From: Terrabacter terrigena
GTDB lineage: Bacteria > Actinomycetota > Actinomycetes > Actinomycetales > Dermatophilaceae
Assembly (NCBI RefSeq): GCF_042676085.1
Contig: NZ_JBHTKH010000014.1
Location: 1 to 64,000, forward strand
Direction: 5' to 3'
Length of the DNA stretch: 64,000 bases
In this document: positions 8,651 to 17,295 of the stretch, piece by piece
Position numbering within the stretch: position 1 is the first letter of the stretch
Layout of the letters: every line of letters begins with the position of its first letter
The notes under the pieces: model-generated
Databases searched by the model: none
What the model was told of the DNA's origin: nothing
What the model saw: the letters and a program-made list of their open reading frames with translations, nothing else
Translations under genes and position numbers: made by a program

Positions 8651-9877
8651 GTGCGCGTGACCGACGTGATGACCCCTGCCACCGAGCCGACGGGTGCGGT
8701 GCTGCCACCCCTGCGCATCGGGCGACACGTCATCGAGTCGCCCGTCGTCCTCGCCCCGATGGCCGGCATCACCAACCGGGCCTTCCGCCGGCTGTGCCGC
8801 GAGTACGGCGACGAGGGCACGGCCATCGGTGGGGCGTCCGGCGCGACGAGCCTCTACGTCAGCGAGATGATCACGAGCCGCGCGCTCGTCGAGCGCACGC
8901 CCGAGTCGATGCGCCTCATCGAGCACGACCCCGACGAGAGCCCGCGCTCGATCCAGCTCTACAGCGTCGACCCGGCGACGGCCCGCGCGGCCGCGCGCAT
9001 GCTCGTCACCGAGGACCGCGCCGACCACATCGACCTCAACTTCGGCTGCCCGGTGCCCAAGGTCACCCGCAAGGGCGGCGGCTCGGCCCTGCCGTGGAAG
9101 AAGGACCTCTTCAAGGCCATCGTCGGCGCCGTCGTCGAGGAGGGCGGCAAGCGCGACATCCCGGTCACCGTCAAGATGCGCAAGGGCATCGACGACGAGC
9201 ACCTCACCTTCCTCGACGCCGGCCTCACGGCCGAGGCCGAGGGGGTCGCCGCCGTCGCGCTGCACGGGCGCACCGCGGCACAGGCGTACAGCGGCACCGC
9301 CGACTGGACCGCGATCAAGCAGCTCAAGCAGACGGTCACCACCGTGCCGGTGCTCGGCAACGGCGACATCTGGTCTGCCGAGGACGCCCTGCGGATGGTG
9401 CGCGAGACCGGCTGCGACGGCGTCGTCGTCGGCCGCGGCTGCCTCGGCCGGCCGTGGCTCTTCACCGACCTCGCCGCGGCCTTCGCCGGCACGAGCGCCC
9501 GCGTGACGCCGACGCTCGGAGAGGTCGCCGACACGCTCCGCACGCACACGGCATACCTCGTCGACTTCTACGGCGAGGAGGAGCGCGCCTGCCGCGACAT
9601 CCGCAAGCACATCGCCTGGTACCTCAAGGGCTTCCCGGCCGGCTCGACGATCCGCAACTCGCTCGCGCTCGTCGACTCCATGGCCGCCCTCGACAGCCTC
9701 CTCGCGACGCTCGACCCCGACGCGCCGTGGCCCGGAGAGGCCGCCGAGGGCCAGCGCGGACGCGCCGGGTCGTCCAGCACCGTGGCGCTGCCCGACCGCT
9801 GGCTCGAGTCGCGCGAGCTCTCCGAGGAGCACCGGCGCACCATCGCCGAGGCCGAGCTGTCGGTCAGCGGCGGCTGA
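8651..9877 (+). CDS. dusB: tRNA-dihydrouridine synthase (DusB)
   Basis: The 408-residue FMN enzyme reduces uridines in the D-loop of tRNA. Motifs are VVLAPMAGITNRAFRRL, LNFGCPVPKVTRKGGGSAL with the catalytic Cys, VTVKMRKG, ALHGRTAAQ, and VLGNGDIWSAEDA for FMN binding. A C-terminal helical domain follows (DIRKHIAWYLKGFP). The start is GTG at 8651; GTG 8657 and ATG 8669 remain possible. Confidence 0.94.
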   Translation: MRVTDVMTPATEPTGAVLPPLRIGRHVIESPVVLAPMAGITNRAFRRLCREYGDEGTAIGGASGATSLYVSEMITSRALVERTPESMRLIEHDPDESPRSIQLYSVDPATARAAARMLVTEDRADHIDLNFGCPVPKVTRKGGGSALPWKKDLFKAIVGAVVEEGGKRDIPVTVKMRKGIDDEHLTFLDAGLTAEAEGVAAVALHGRTAAQAYSGTADWTAIKQLKQTVTTVPVLGNGDIWSAEDALRMVRETGCDGVVVGRGCLGRPWLFTDLAAAFAGTSARVTPTLGEVADTLRTHTAYLVDFYGEEERACRDIRKHIAWYLKGFPAGSTIRNSLALVDSMAALDSLLATLDPDAPWPGEAAEGQRGRAGSSSTVALPDRWLESRELSEEHRRTIAEAELSVSGG

Positions 9878-9880
9878 CGC

Positions 9881-10594
9881 TCACTTCAGCCAGACGCTGA
9901 GCGGGCCGAGGCGCTCGCACCCTGCGGCGACGGCCGCATCGACGCCCACTCCGGCCTCCCAGCCGACCAGCGGTATGCCGTCCGCGACGGTGCGCGCGGC
10001 GGCCGACGCGGCTGCCCATGCCCGTTCGTCGTCGCCCTCGCGGGCGAAGACGTTGCCCAGCCCGGCCACCTCGCCCGTGACGTTGACGATCGCCCCGGCC
10101 ACGACGGGGGCGTCGTCGGAGTCGGAGGCCCGGCCGGCGAGGACGTGGACGCCGGGGACGTCGAGCAGCGACGGGCGCAGGATCGCCTCCGCCTCGGGGT
10201 CGCTCGCCCAGGCGGCGACCCACGCGGCCATCGCCTCAGCAGTCTCGACGCGCCGCCACGTCGCGCCCGCGGGGGTGGAGACCTTCGCGGAGGGGTCGAG
10301 CCACACCCACTCGCCGACGACGAGGCGGGCGAAGTCCTCGTTCGACAGGTCGAGGCACGACCACGAGTCCTTGACGGAGCAGCCGTCGGAGTCGTCGACG
10401 CGCGCCAGCACGTCGTACTCGGCGACCGTGGGGGAGAGGGTGACGGCGTCGGGGTAGTACGGCGGGGTGCGCGTGGCGGCGGTCCACGCCTCGGCATCCG
10501 TCGTCGTCACGACACCGTGCGAGCGGGCGACGGCGTCGCACCACAGCGCGTTGTTGCGGGCGGCGAGGACGATCCGGTCGGTCAGGTCGGTCAC
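9881..10594 (-). CDS. Conserved protein, possibly GNAT-like
   Basis: The 237-residue protein starts at GTG 10594 (VTDLTDRIVLAARNNALWCDAVARSHG). The N-terminal half has YYPDAVTLSP and CSVKDSWSCLDLS; the C-terminal half (VAGAIVNVTGEVAGLGNVFA, then WEAGVGVDAAVAAGCERLGP) has the strand pattern of an acetyl-CoA-dependent N-acetyltransferase with relaxed motifs. I infer a GNAT-type fold with moderate confidence. It ends four bases after dusB on the opposite strand. Substrate unknown. Confidence 0.7.
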   Translation of the reverse strand: MTDLTDRIVLAARNNALWCDAVARSHGVVTTTDAEAWTAATRTPPYYPDAVTLSPTVAEYDVLARVDDSDGCSVKDSWSCLDLSNEDFARLVVGEWVWLDPSAKVSTPAGATWRRVETAEAMAAWVAAWASDPEAEAILRPSLLDVPGVHVLAGRASDSDDAPVVAGAIVNVTGEVAGLGNVFAREGDDERAWAAASAAARTVADGIPLVGWEAGVGVDAAVAAGCERLGPLSVWLK

Positions 10595-10639
10595 ACCGGT
10601 GATCCTCCCAGCGTCGGCGGCGGCTGGCAGGATCGGGGC

Positions 10640-11278
10640 ATGCGACAGGGTGGATCCGCCGAGCGGCCGGCGACCTTCTTCGACGACGCCGACGACTTCC
10701 GGGCCTGGCTCGAGGCCAACCACGCGTCTGCCACCGAGCTCTGGATGGGCCTCAACAAGAAGCACGTCGAGCCGCGAGGCCTGCAGTGGGCCGACGCGGT
10801 GCGCGAGGCCCTCTGCTTCGGCTGGATCGACTCGGTGGCCCAGCGCATCGACGACGACGCCGTGCGCCAGCGCTGGACCCCGCGCAAGCCCGGCAGCAAC
10901 TGGAGCACGATCAACATCGACGCCGTCGCCCAGCTGACGGCTGCGGGGCGGATGCACCCGGCGGGCCTCGCCGCCTTCGAGCGGCGCCGCGAGGATCGCT
11001 CGGGCGTCTACGCCTACGAGAACCGCGAGCGCACGTGGCCCGACGCCTACGAGGCGCTGCTGCGCGCCGATGCCCGGGCGTCGGCCTTCTGGGACGCCGC
11101 GACACCCTCCTACCGCAAGGTCGCGACCAACTGGGTCGTCACGGCCAAGCAGGAGGCGACCCGCGACAAGCGGATGGCCGAGCTGGTCGACGACTGTGCG
11201 AACCGCCGGCTCATCAAGACGCAGCGCTACGGCACCGAGCCGGCGTGGGTGCGCCGGGCGCGCGACCTGCTCACCTGA
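10640..11278 (+). CDS. YdeI/OmpD-associated family protein
   Basis: The 212-residue protein has the family marks TELWMGLNKKHVE, EALCFGWIDSVAQRIDDDAVRQRWTPRKPGSNWS (in part) and the C-terminal region PSYRKVATNWVVTAKQEATRDKRMAELV. Members of this family are annotated as bacteriocin-protection or OmpD-associated proteins, but their molecular role is unclear. The ATG at 10640 is close to the divergent start at 10594. Likely cytoplasmic. Confidence 0.85.
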   Translation: MRQGGSAERPATFFDDADDFRAWLEANHASATELWMGLNKKHVEPRGLQWADAVREALCFGWIDSVAQRIDDDAVRQRWTPRKPGSNWSTINIDAVAQLTAAGRMHPAGLAAFERRREDRSGVYAYENRERTWPDAYEALLRADARASAFWDAATPSYRKVATNWVVTAKQEATRDKRMAELVDDCANRRLIKTQRYGTEPAWVRRARDLLT

Positions 11279-11290
11279 AGGCGCGGCCCG

Positions 11291-11425
11291 TCAGCGCTTG
11301 CCCTTGGGCGGGAGGAACTCGGGATGGGAGCTCTTCTGGTCCGCCTTCGCATGCTTCTCGGCACGCTTCTCCTTGATCGACTTCGACTTGCCCGTCATGT
11401 GGGACCTGGGCGACTTGTCGGCCAT
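11291..11425 (-). CDS. Short basic protein of 44 residues
   Basis: ATG at 11425 is preceded on the minus strand by AGGAG with six-base spacing, a good ribosome site. The product (MADKSPRSHMTGKSKSIKEK and on to LPPKGKR) is lysine-rich, hydrophilic and has no cysteines. Similar short lysine-rich proteins occur in actinobacteria; I know of no assigned function. It converges with the upstream YdeI-like gene and is divergent from dgt. Confidence 0.72.
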   Translation of the reverse strand: MADKSPRSHMTGKSKSIKEKRAEKHAKADQKSSHPEFLPPKGKR

Positions 11426-11570
11426 GATGTGCTCCTGCCTCTCGAGGACGGGCCCGGCCCGCCCCACCCCGCCAGTGTGCGCCGCCGTCGTGGTTCCTGC
11501 CATGGGTTTCTGCCCGGTCCCGCGGGCGGGCCTCGACCTGCCGAGGAGGTGAGCGCCCTAGAGTCGCCTC

Positions 11571-12800
11571 GTGGGCTACGAGGGTCGGGACGCAGAGCGC
11601 TGGGTCGCGGAGGACCCTGCCCAGAAACGCGCCGACCGTGACGACTTCGCCCGCGACCGTGCGCGGGTCGTGCACTCGTCGGCGCTGCGACGGCTCGCCG
11701 CCAAGACCCAGGTTCTGGCACCCGGCCACGACGACTTCGTGCGCAACCGTCTGACGCACTCGCTCGAGGTCGCGCAGATCGGCCGCGAGTTCGGCGCGGC
11801 CCTCGGGTGCAACGCCGACGTCGTCGACACGGCATGCCTCTCGCACGACCTCGGCCACCCGCCGTTCGGTCACAACGGTGAGACGGTGCTCGACGAGATC
11901 GCCTCTGGCATAGGTGGTTTCGAGGGGAACGCGCAGACCCTCCGCATCCTGACCCGGCTCGAGGCGAAGCGTGCACACCCCGACGGAACTCCGGCCGGGC
12001 TCAACCTCACGCGGGCCAGCCTCGACGCGGCCACGAAGTACCCCTGGGCCCGTGGTGAGGGGCCCTACGAGACAGGCAAGTTCGGCGTCTACCCCCCGGA
12101 CCTGCCTGTCTTCGAGTGGATCCGTGACGGCGCCAGGGCGCGCGACCGCTGCCTCGAGGCCGAGGTCATGGACTGGTCCGACGACGTGGCCTACTCGGTC
12201 CACGACGTCGAGGACGCCATCGCGTCCGGCTGGATCGACCCGCGCGTGCTCCACGCGCGCGACCTGGCCGACGTCATCGACGTCGCCGGCCGCACCTACG
12301 CACCAGACCTCGGAAGCGACGCCCTCGGGGCCGCCCTCGAACGGATCATCGCCTCCGGGGCGATCCCCACGGCATACGACGGCTCGCGCGGCGACCTTGC
12401 CCGGCTCAAGGACATGACGAGCCGCCTCATCGGGCACTTCGTGTCCGTCGTCGAGCAGGCCACCCGGCAGCGCCACGGGCCGGGCGAGCTGTGTCGCTTC
12501 GAGGCCGACCTCGTCGTGCCCGACGACACTCGCGCCGAGTGCTCCGTGCTCAAGGCCATCGCCAACCACTTCGTCATGACCACCGACGAGCGCCTGAGCG
12601 TCATGTCGCGCCAGCGTGACGTCGTGCGCGACGTCGTGGAGGCGTATGCCGTCCGCCCCGAGGAGCGCCTCGACGCCGCGTTCCGCGCCGACCACGAAGC
12701 CGCGGCCGACGACGGCGAGCGGCTGCGCGTCGTGGTCGACCAGGTGGCCTCGCTGACCGACGTGCGGGCCCTCTCCCTCCACAGCCAGTGGTGCCGGTGA
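11571..12800 (+). CDS. dgt: Deoxyguanosinetriphosphate triphosphohydrolase-like protein
   Basis: The 409-residue HD-domain enzyme hydrolyses dNTPs to deoxynucleosides and triphosphate. The metal site is in LTHSLEVAQIGR (His), CLSHDLGHPPFGHNGE (HD) and MDWSDDVAYSVHD (Asp). The length fits the shorter dgt type of actinobacteria. The GTG at 11571 starts MGYEGRDAERW, a normal N-terminus. dgt immediately upstream of dnaG is the usual actinobacterial order. The gap to dnaG is 51 bases. Confidence 0.94.
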   Translation: MGYEGRDAERWVAEDPAQKRADRDDFARDRARVVHSSALRRLAAKTQVLAPGHDDFVRNRLTHSLEVAQIGREFGAALGCNADVVDTACLSHDLGHPPFGHNGETVLDEIASGIGGFEGNAQTLRILTRLEAKRAHPDGTPAGLNLTRASLDAATKYPWARGEGPYETGKFGVYPPDLPVFEWIRDGARARDRCLEAEVMDWSDDVAYSVHDVEDAIASGWIDPRVLHARDLADVIDVAGRTYAPDLGSDALGAALERIIASGAIPTAYDGSRGDLARLKDMTSRLIGHFVSVVEQATRQRHGPGELCRFEADLVVPDDTRAECSVLKAIANHFVMTTDERLSVMSRQRDVVRDVVEAYAVRPEERLDAAFRADHEAAADDGERLRVVVDQVASLTDVRALSLHSQWCR

Positions 12801-12851
12801 CCGGTACCGGGTCGGTGACGAACTAGGATCACGGGCAGCGACAGGAGGCAG

Positions 12852-14786
12852 ATGGCGGGGCTGATCAACAGCGAGGACATCGCGGCGGTCAAGGCGCGGT
12901 CGTCCATCGAGGACGTCGTGCGCGAGCACGTGACCCTGCGCTCTGCAGGCCCGGGATCGCTCAAGGGTCTCTGCCCGTTCCACGACGAGAAGACGCCCTC
13001 CTTCAACATCCGTCCCGCCGTCGGCGCCTGGCACTGCTTCGGGTGCCAGGAGGGTGGCGACGTCATCTCGTTCGTGCAGAAGATCGACCACCTGACCTTC
13101 TCGGAGGCCGTCGAGCGGCTCGCGCAGAAGCTCGGGATGGAGCTGCGCTACGAGGACGGCCAGCGTCCGCGCGAGGAGGGGCTCGGGCGCCGCAGCCGGC
13201 TCATCGAGGCCCACCGCGTCAGCGAGGAGTACTACACCGACCTGCTGCTCAACGACCGGGGCCCGGCCCGTCAGGGACGCGACTTCCTGCGCGCCCGCGA
13301 CTTCAACGGCACCCACGTCAAGCAGTTCGGCATCGGCTTCGCGCCGCGCGGGGGAGAGGACCTCGTGCGCCATCTGCGGGCCAAGGGCTTCACCGACGAC
13401 GAGCTCGTCACCGCCGGGCTCGCCGGCCGAGGCGCCCGGGGGCTGTACGACCGCTTCCGTGGCCGGCTGGTGTGGCCGATCCGCGACATCACGGGCGACA
13501 CAGTGGGCTTCGGCGCGCGGCGCATCTTCGACGACGACCGCATCGAGGCGAAGTACCTCAACACGTCCGAGACGCCCATCTACAAGAAGTCGACCGTGCT
13601 CTACGGCCTCGACCTGGCAAAGAAGAAGATCTCGCAAGGTCGCCAGGCCGTCGTCGTCGAGGGTTACACCGACGTCATGGCCTGCCACCTCGCCGGCGTC
13701 GAGACGGCCGTCGCGACGTGCGGCACGGCGTTCGGTGCCGAGCACATCAAGCTGCTGCGACGCCTCATGCGCGACGAGGCAGGCCTGGCCCCGGCCAAGG
13801 TGATCTTCACCTTCGACGGCGACGCCGCCGGCCAGAAGGCCGCGATGCGTGCCTTCGCCGACGACGAGAAGTGGACGTCACAGTCGTTCGTCGCTGTCGA
13901 GAAGTCGGGCAAGGACCCCTGCGAGCTGCGCCAGGCCGGTGGTGACCCCGCGGTCCAGGCGCTCATCGAGGACGCCGTGCCGATGTTCGAGTTCGCGGCC
14001 CGCACCACGATCAAGCGTTTCGACCTCGCGACCGCCGAGGGCCGCATCCAGGCCGTCCGCGCCGTGGCCCCGATCGTCGCGTCGATCCGCGACCGCTCGC
14101 TCCAGCCGGAGTACACCCGCGAGGTGGCCGGCATGCTCGGCCTCGACGTCGAGCAGGTCGCCTCGGAGGTGGCGCGGGCCGGCAGGATCACCGTCGACGA
14201 CGCACCGCGCACCGTCGAGCGGGGCGGCAGCGGCAGCCGCGACGAGGCTGTCGAACCGACGGCGGGGGAGTCCGGGGCCGGCATGCCCGTGCCCGACCGG
14301 CGCGACCCCGTTGTCCTGGCCGAGCGGCAGCTGCTCCAGGTGCTCCTGCAGTTCCCGACGGTGTTCAAGCCCGGCGCCATCGACCGGTTGACGCCCGACG
14401 CGTTCTCGGCTCCTGCCCACCGCGCCGTGTTCGACGGCGTGCGCATCGCGCACCACGACGGCGACCAGGCCAACGCGCGGGCCTGGACCTCGGCCGTGAC
14501 CGAGGCCGCCCCGTCGCCCGTGGCGGGACTCGTGAGCGAGCTGGCGGTCGACACGCTGCCGACCCGGATGGACCCCAACACGGGCCTGCCGACCTCCCGC
14601 TACGTCGACGAGCTGTTCGACCGGGTGCGCACCATCGCCCTGACCCGCCGCATCGCCGACGCGATGAGCGAGATGCGCCGCCTCGACCACGCCGAGACGC
14701 CCGCGCCCGAGCGCACGAGGGAGCTCGGCATCGAGCTCCAGGCGCTGCAGCGCGAGCTCGCGGCCATCAAGGCAGGAATGGGCTGA
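12852..14786 (+). CDS. dnaG: DNA primase
   Basis: The 644-residue primase makes RNA primers for replication. In order: the zinc-binding domain (CPFHDEKTPSF ... CFGC), the RNA polymerase domain with Toprim core (VVVEGYTDVMACHLAG, then FDGDAAGQKA), and a C-terminal DnaB-interacting helical region (about residues 480-644). AGGAGG at 12843-12848 stands four bases before the ATG. The TGA overlaps the next gene's ATG by one base (TGATG), which suggests coupled translation. Confidence 0.97.
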   Translation: MAGLINSEDIAAVKARSSIEDVVREHVTLRSAGPGSLKGLCPFHDEKTPSFNIRPAVGAWHCFGCQEGGDVISFVQKIDHLTFSEAVERLAQKLGMELRYEDGQRPREEGLGRRSRLIEAHRVSEEYYTDLLLNDRGPARQGRDFLRARDFNGTHVKQFGIGFAPRGGEDLVRHLRAKGFTDDELVTAGLAGRGARGLYDRFRGRLVWPIRDITGDTVGFGARRIFDDDRIEAKYLNTSETPIYKKSTVLYGLDLAKKKISQGRQAVVVEGYTDVMACHLAGVETAVATCGTAFGAEHIKLLRRLMRDEAGLAPAKVIFTFDGDAAGQKAAMRAFADDEKWTSQSFVAVEKSGKDPCELRQAGGDPAVQALIEDAVPMFEFAARTTIKRFDLATAEGRIQAVRAVAPIVASIRDRSLQPEYTREVAGMLGLDVEQVASEVARAGRITVDDAPRTVERGGSGSRDEAVEPTAGESGAGMPVPDRRDPVVLAERQLLQVLLQFPTVFKPGAIDRLTPDAFSAPAHRAVFDGVRIAHHDGDQANARAWTSAVTEAAPSPVAGLVSELAVDTLPTRMDPNTGLPTSRYVDELFDRVRTIALTRRIADAMSEMRRLDHAETPAPERTRELGIELQALQRELAAIKAGMG

Positions 14787-15304
14787 TGCCCCTCTTCGAA
14801 CGCCGACGCCGCCCCGGGCTGCCGGCCGAGGTGCGTGCCGCGGTGCCGCTCGACGGTTCCGAGTCGGTGCTCGCGTGGGCCCGCGACGACCTCACGGGCG
14901 GGCACGTGGTCGCGACGACGCACCACCTCGTGTTCGTCGGCGCCGACGGCGCGCTCTCGTGGCGTCGACCCTGGCACGAGGCCGAGACGGGCACCTGGCA
15001 GGGTGAGAGCTCCCTCCTCACCGTGACCTGGGCCGACCGCACCCCGGCCGCCCAGTGGCGCCTCAGTGAGCCCTCCCTGCTGCAGCAGACGCTCCGCGAG
15101 CGCCTCCAGGCCAGCGTGGTGCTCTCCGACGAGTTCCGCGCACCGAACCGGCGGACCGTCCGCGTGGTCATCCGTCACAACCTCGCCACGGGCGACCTCG
15201 TCGAGCAGACGATCCCGGGCAAGGGCGTCGACCTCACCGACCCGCGCGTGGCAGCCGAGGCGGCTGAGCGACTCGCCCGACTGCGCTCGGAAGTGGGCCT
15301 CTGA
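14786..15304 (+). CDS. Conserved protein translated with dnaG
   Basis: The 172-residue soluble protein begins MPLFERRRRPGLPAEVRAAV and has alternating strand segments (GGHVVATTHHLVFVG, SLLTVTWADRTPAAQWRL, RRTVRVVIRHNLATGDLVEQ) that suggest a PH-like beta fold. No catalytic motif is visible. The start shares one base with the dnaG stop. Homologues commonly follow dnaG in actinobacteria, by my recollection, without known function. Confidence 0.8.
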   Translation: MPLFERRRRPGLPAEVRAAVPLDGSESVLAWARDDLTGGHVVATTHHLVFVGADGALSWRRPWHEAETGTWQGESSLLTVTWADRTPAAQWRLSEPSLLQQTLRERLQASVVLSDEFRAPNRRTVRVVIRHNLATGDLVEQTIPGKGVDLTDPRVAAEAAERLARLRSEVGL

Positions 15305-15410
15305 GGCGCCGACGGGCGCCGGGCGCACCTGCCCCGGAGGGGCTTCCGGCGACCCGCGCATCCCGATTTCTTGTCGCCGCAGATGCTTTGCTATGGTTGC
15401 GCAGCAGCAT

Positions 15411-15483
15411 TCCCCTGTAGCTCAATTGGCAGAGCAGCCGGCTGTTAACCGGCAGGTTATTGGTTCGAGTCCAATCGGGGGAG
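15411..15483 (+). tRNA. tRNA-Asn (GTT)
   Basis: A full cloverleaf is present. The acceptor stem tcccctg pairs with cgggggag's first seven bases (one G-T pair), the D arm is gctcaattggcagagc, and the T arm is ttggttcgagtccaa. The anticodon GTT (15444-15446) is in a seven-base loop closed by gccgg/ccggc. The discriminator is G15483 and CCA is not encoded. Confidence 0.97.
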
Positions 15484-15539
15484 CACAGCACGAGAAGGGC
15501 CCCGACACCACCGGTGTCGGGGCCCTTCTCGTGCTGTGC
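15483..15539. terminator. 27-bp perfect hairpin after tRNA-Asn
   Basis: Arms 15483-15509 and 15513-15539 are perfectly complementary over 27 bp, with a three-base loop. The hairpin starts at the last base of the tRNA. It has no U-run. It probably terminates the tRNA on the plus strand and the gluABCD operon from the other side. Confidence 0.8.
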
Positions 15540-15596
15540 GTCACCGTCCCGGAGAGCATCCGGGCGCGGCCAGGACGCGTCAGTGACGCGTCCGGG

Positions 15597-16541
15597 TCAC
15601 CCGGCCTGGCTCGTCGCGCCGCCCGTGCGCACACCTCGTCCACCGAGGCTGCCGAGGCCGTCGCTCGGGCCGTCGACCGTGCCCGGGCCGGCCACGCCGG
15701 TGGCCGGGGCCGCCTTGCGGGGACCGCGACCGCGCCGGTTGAGGCGACGCTCGAGGCGACCCGCCAGCACCGTCAGGCCGAAGTTGATCGCGATGAAGAC
15801 CGCGGCGGCCAGGATGTACGCGGGAATGACCGTGGCGTACGCCGTGCCCATGTCGCGCATGCTCTGGAGCAGCTCCGGGTAGGTGATCGCCGCACCCAGC
15901 GCGCTGTCCTTGAGGATGACGACGACCTGGCTCACGAGCGCCGGCAGCATGGCCGTCAGCGCCTGGGGCAGCTGGATCGAACGGAGCGTCTGCGACGCCG
16001 TGAGCCCGATCGACAGGCCCGCCTCGGACTGGCCCTTGGGCAGCCCGTAGACGCCCGAGCGCACGAGCTCGGCGATGACCGAGCCGTTGTAGAGCGTCAG
16101 CGCGATCACCACGGCCATGAACGAGTTCAGGCTGGCCACGAAGATGTTGTTGAACGCGAACAGCTGGAAGAGGAAGTACATCATCAGCAGCACGGGTACG
16201 GCGCGGAAGAACTCGACGACGATGCCGCTGACCCAGCGGATTGGGCTGTTCGGCGACAGACGGCCCATGCCGAAGAGGATGCCGAAGGCCATCGCCGCCA
16301 CGATGGAGACGGCGGCCGCCTTGATCGTGTTGATCAGGCCGGGCACCACGTAGGACGTCCAGACCTCGGGGTCGATGAGCGGCTGCCAGAGCGCGCCCGT
16401 CAGCTGGCCCTGGGCGTTGAACTTCCACAGCACGGCGGCCAGAGTGGCCGCGAGCAGGACGAAGCCGAGCGCGGTGAGGATGGCGTGGCGGCGGCGGGCC
16501 CGGGGACCGGGGGCGTCGAAGAGGACGTTCTGGGCGCTCAT
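15597..16541 (-). CDS. gluD: Glutamate-type ABC transporter permease (GluD)
   Basis: The 314-residue HisM/GluD-type permease has five or six membrane segments and the EAA loop IGLTASQTLRSIQLPQALTA that contacts the ATPase. EFFRAVPVLLMMYFLF is typical of amino-acid permeases. A Gly/Pro-rich cytoplasmic tail of about 45 residues ends it. The ATG overlaps the gluC stop as ATGA. Last gene of gluA-gluB-gluC-gluD. Confidence 0.92.
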   Translation of the reverse strand: MSAQNVLFDAPGPRARRRHAILTALGFVLLAATLAAVLWKFNAQGQLTGALWQPLIDPEVWTSYVVPGLINTIKAAAVSIVAAMAFGILFGMGRLSPNSPIRWVSGIVVEFFRAVPVLLMMYFLFQLFAFNNIFVASLNSFMAVVIALTLYNGSVIAELVRSGVYGLPKGQSEAGLSIGLTASQTLRSIQLPQALTAMLPALVSQVVVILKDSALGAAITYPELLQSMRDMGTAYATVIPAYILAAAVFIAINFGLTVLAGRLERRLNRRGRGPRKAAPATGVAGPGTVDGPSDGLGSLGGRGVRTGGATSQAG

Positions 16542-17215
16542 CGCTTCACCGCCAGACGTCGCGACATCGACGTGAAGAGCAGGCCCACGGGCAGCGTCAG
16601 GATGACGAAGCCGAGGGCGAACACGAGGAACACCGCCACGCTCGCCGTCTCGTTCTCGATGATGACCTTCATCAGGGCTGATGCCTCCGCGACACCGATG
16701 ACCGAGGCCACGGTGGTGTTCTTCGTCAACGCGATGAGGACCGAGCCGAGCGGCGCGATCGCCCCCCGGAAGGCCTGCGGCAGGATCACCTCGCGCAGGC
16801 TCTGGCCGAACGTCAGCCCGATCGAGCGGGCCGCCTCGGCCTGGCCCAGCGGAACCGTGTTGAAGCCGCTGCGCAGCGCCTCACAGACGAACGCTGCGTG
16901 GTACACCGCGAGGGCCACCATGGCCCAGCGGATCGCGTTGTCGCGCAGGGAGGTCGACGAGCTGGGGTCGACCAGGTTGATCTGCAGCACGATCCCCACA
17001 CCCGCGAGGGAGAAGAAGACGATGAGGGTCAGCGGGGTGTTGCGGACGATGTTGACGTAGAACGCGCCCAGTCGGCGCAGCACGGCGACCGGCGAGACAC
17101 GCATGATCGCGAGGACCGTGCCGAGCACCAGGGCACCGATCGCCGAGAAGAACGTCAGCTTGATGGTCATCCAGAAGGCGGCGAGGATGTCGTACTTCTC
17201 GAGGATGTCGAACAT
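16538..17215 (-). CDS. gluC: Glutamate-type ABC transporter permease (GluC)
   Basis: The 225-residue permease partners GluD. It starts MFDILEKYDILAAFWMTIKL, has NIVRNTPLTLIVFF and the EAA loop IGLTFGQSLREVILPQAFRG. This is the usual size for the family. An 80-base gap with a strong hairpin separates it from gluB, so its expression is probably lower than that of the binding protein. Confidence 0.92.
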   Translation of the reverse strand: MFDILEKYDILAAFWMTIKLTFFSAIGALVLGTVLAIMRVSPVAVLRRLGAFYVNIVRNTPLTLIVFFSLAGVGIVLQINLVDPSSSTSLRDNAIRWAMVALAVYHAAFVCEALRSGFNTVPLGQAEAARSIGLTFGQSLREVILPQAFRGAIAPLGSVLIALTKNTTVASVIGVAEASALMKVIIENETASVAVFLVFALGFVILTLPVGLLFTSMSRRLAVKR

Positions 17216-17250
17216 GTCCCTCCTTCACGCACAAGGGATCTGGCCCGCGG

Positions 17251-17280
17251 GGGCCGCGGCGCCGAGTGGCGCCGCGGCCC
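17251..17280 (-). terminator. Hairpin between gluB and gluC
   Basis: A perfect 13-bp stem (17251-17263 with 17268-17280) and GAGT loop lies in the gluB-gluC gap. It has no U-run. It probably acts as a partial terminator or an mRNA 3' stabiliser, as is common downstream of binding-protein genes. Confidence 0.7.
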
Positions 17281-17295
17281 TTGCGAGGCGAGTGA

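Noticed and set aside
7469..9832. Long minus-strand frame over the hydrolase and dusB
   Set aside because: Composition is that of a shadow frame, and both plus-strand genes have full motif sets.
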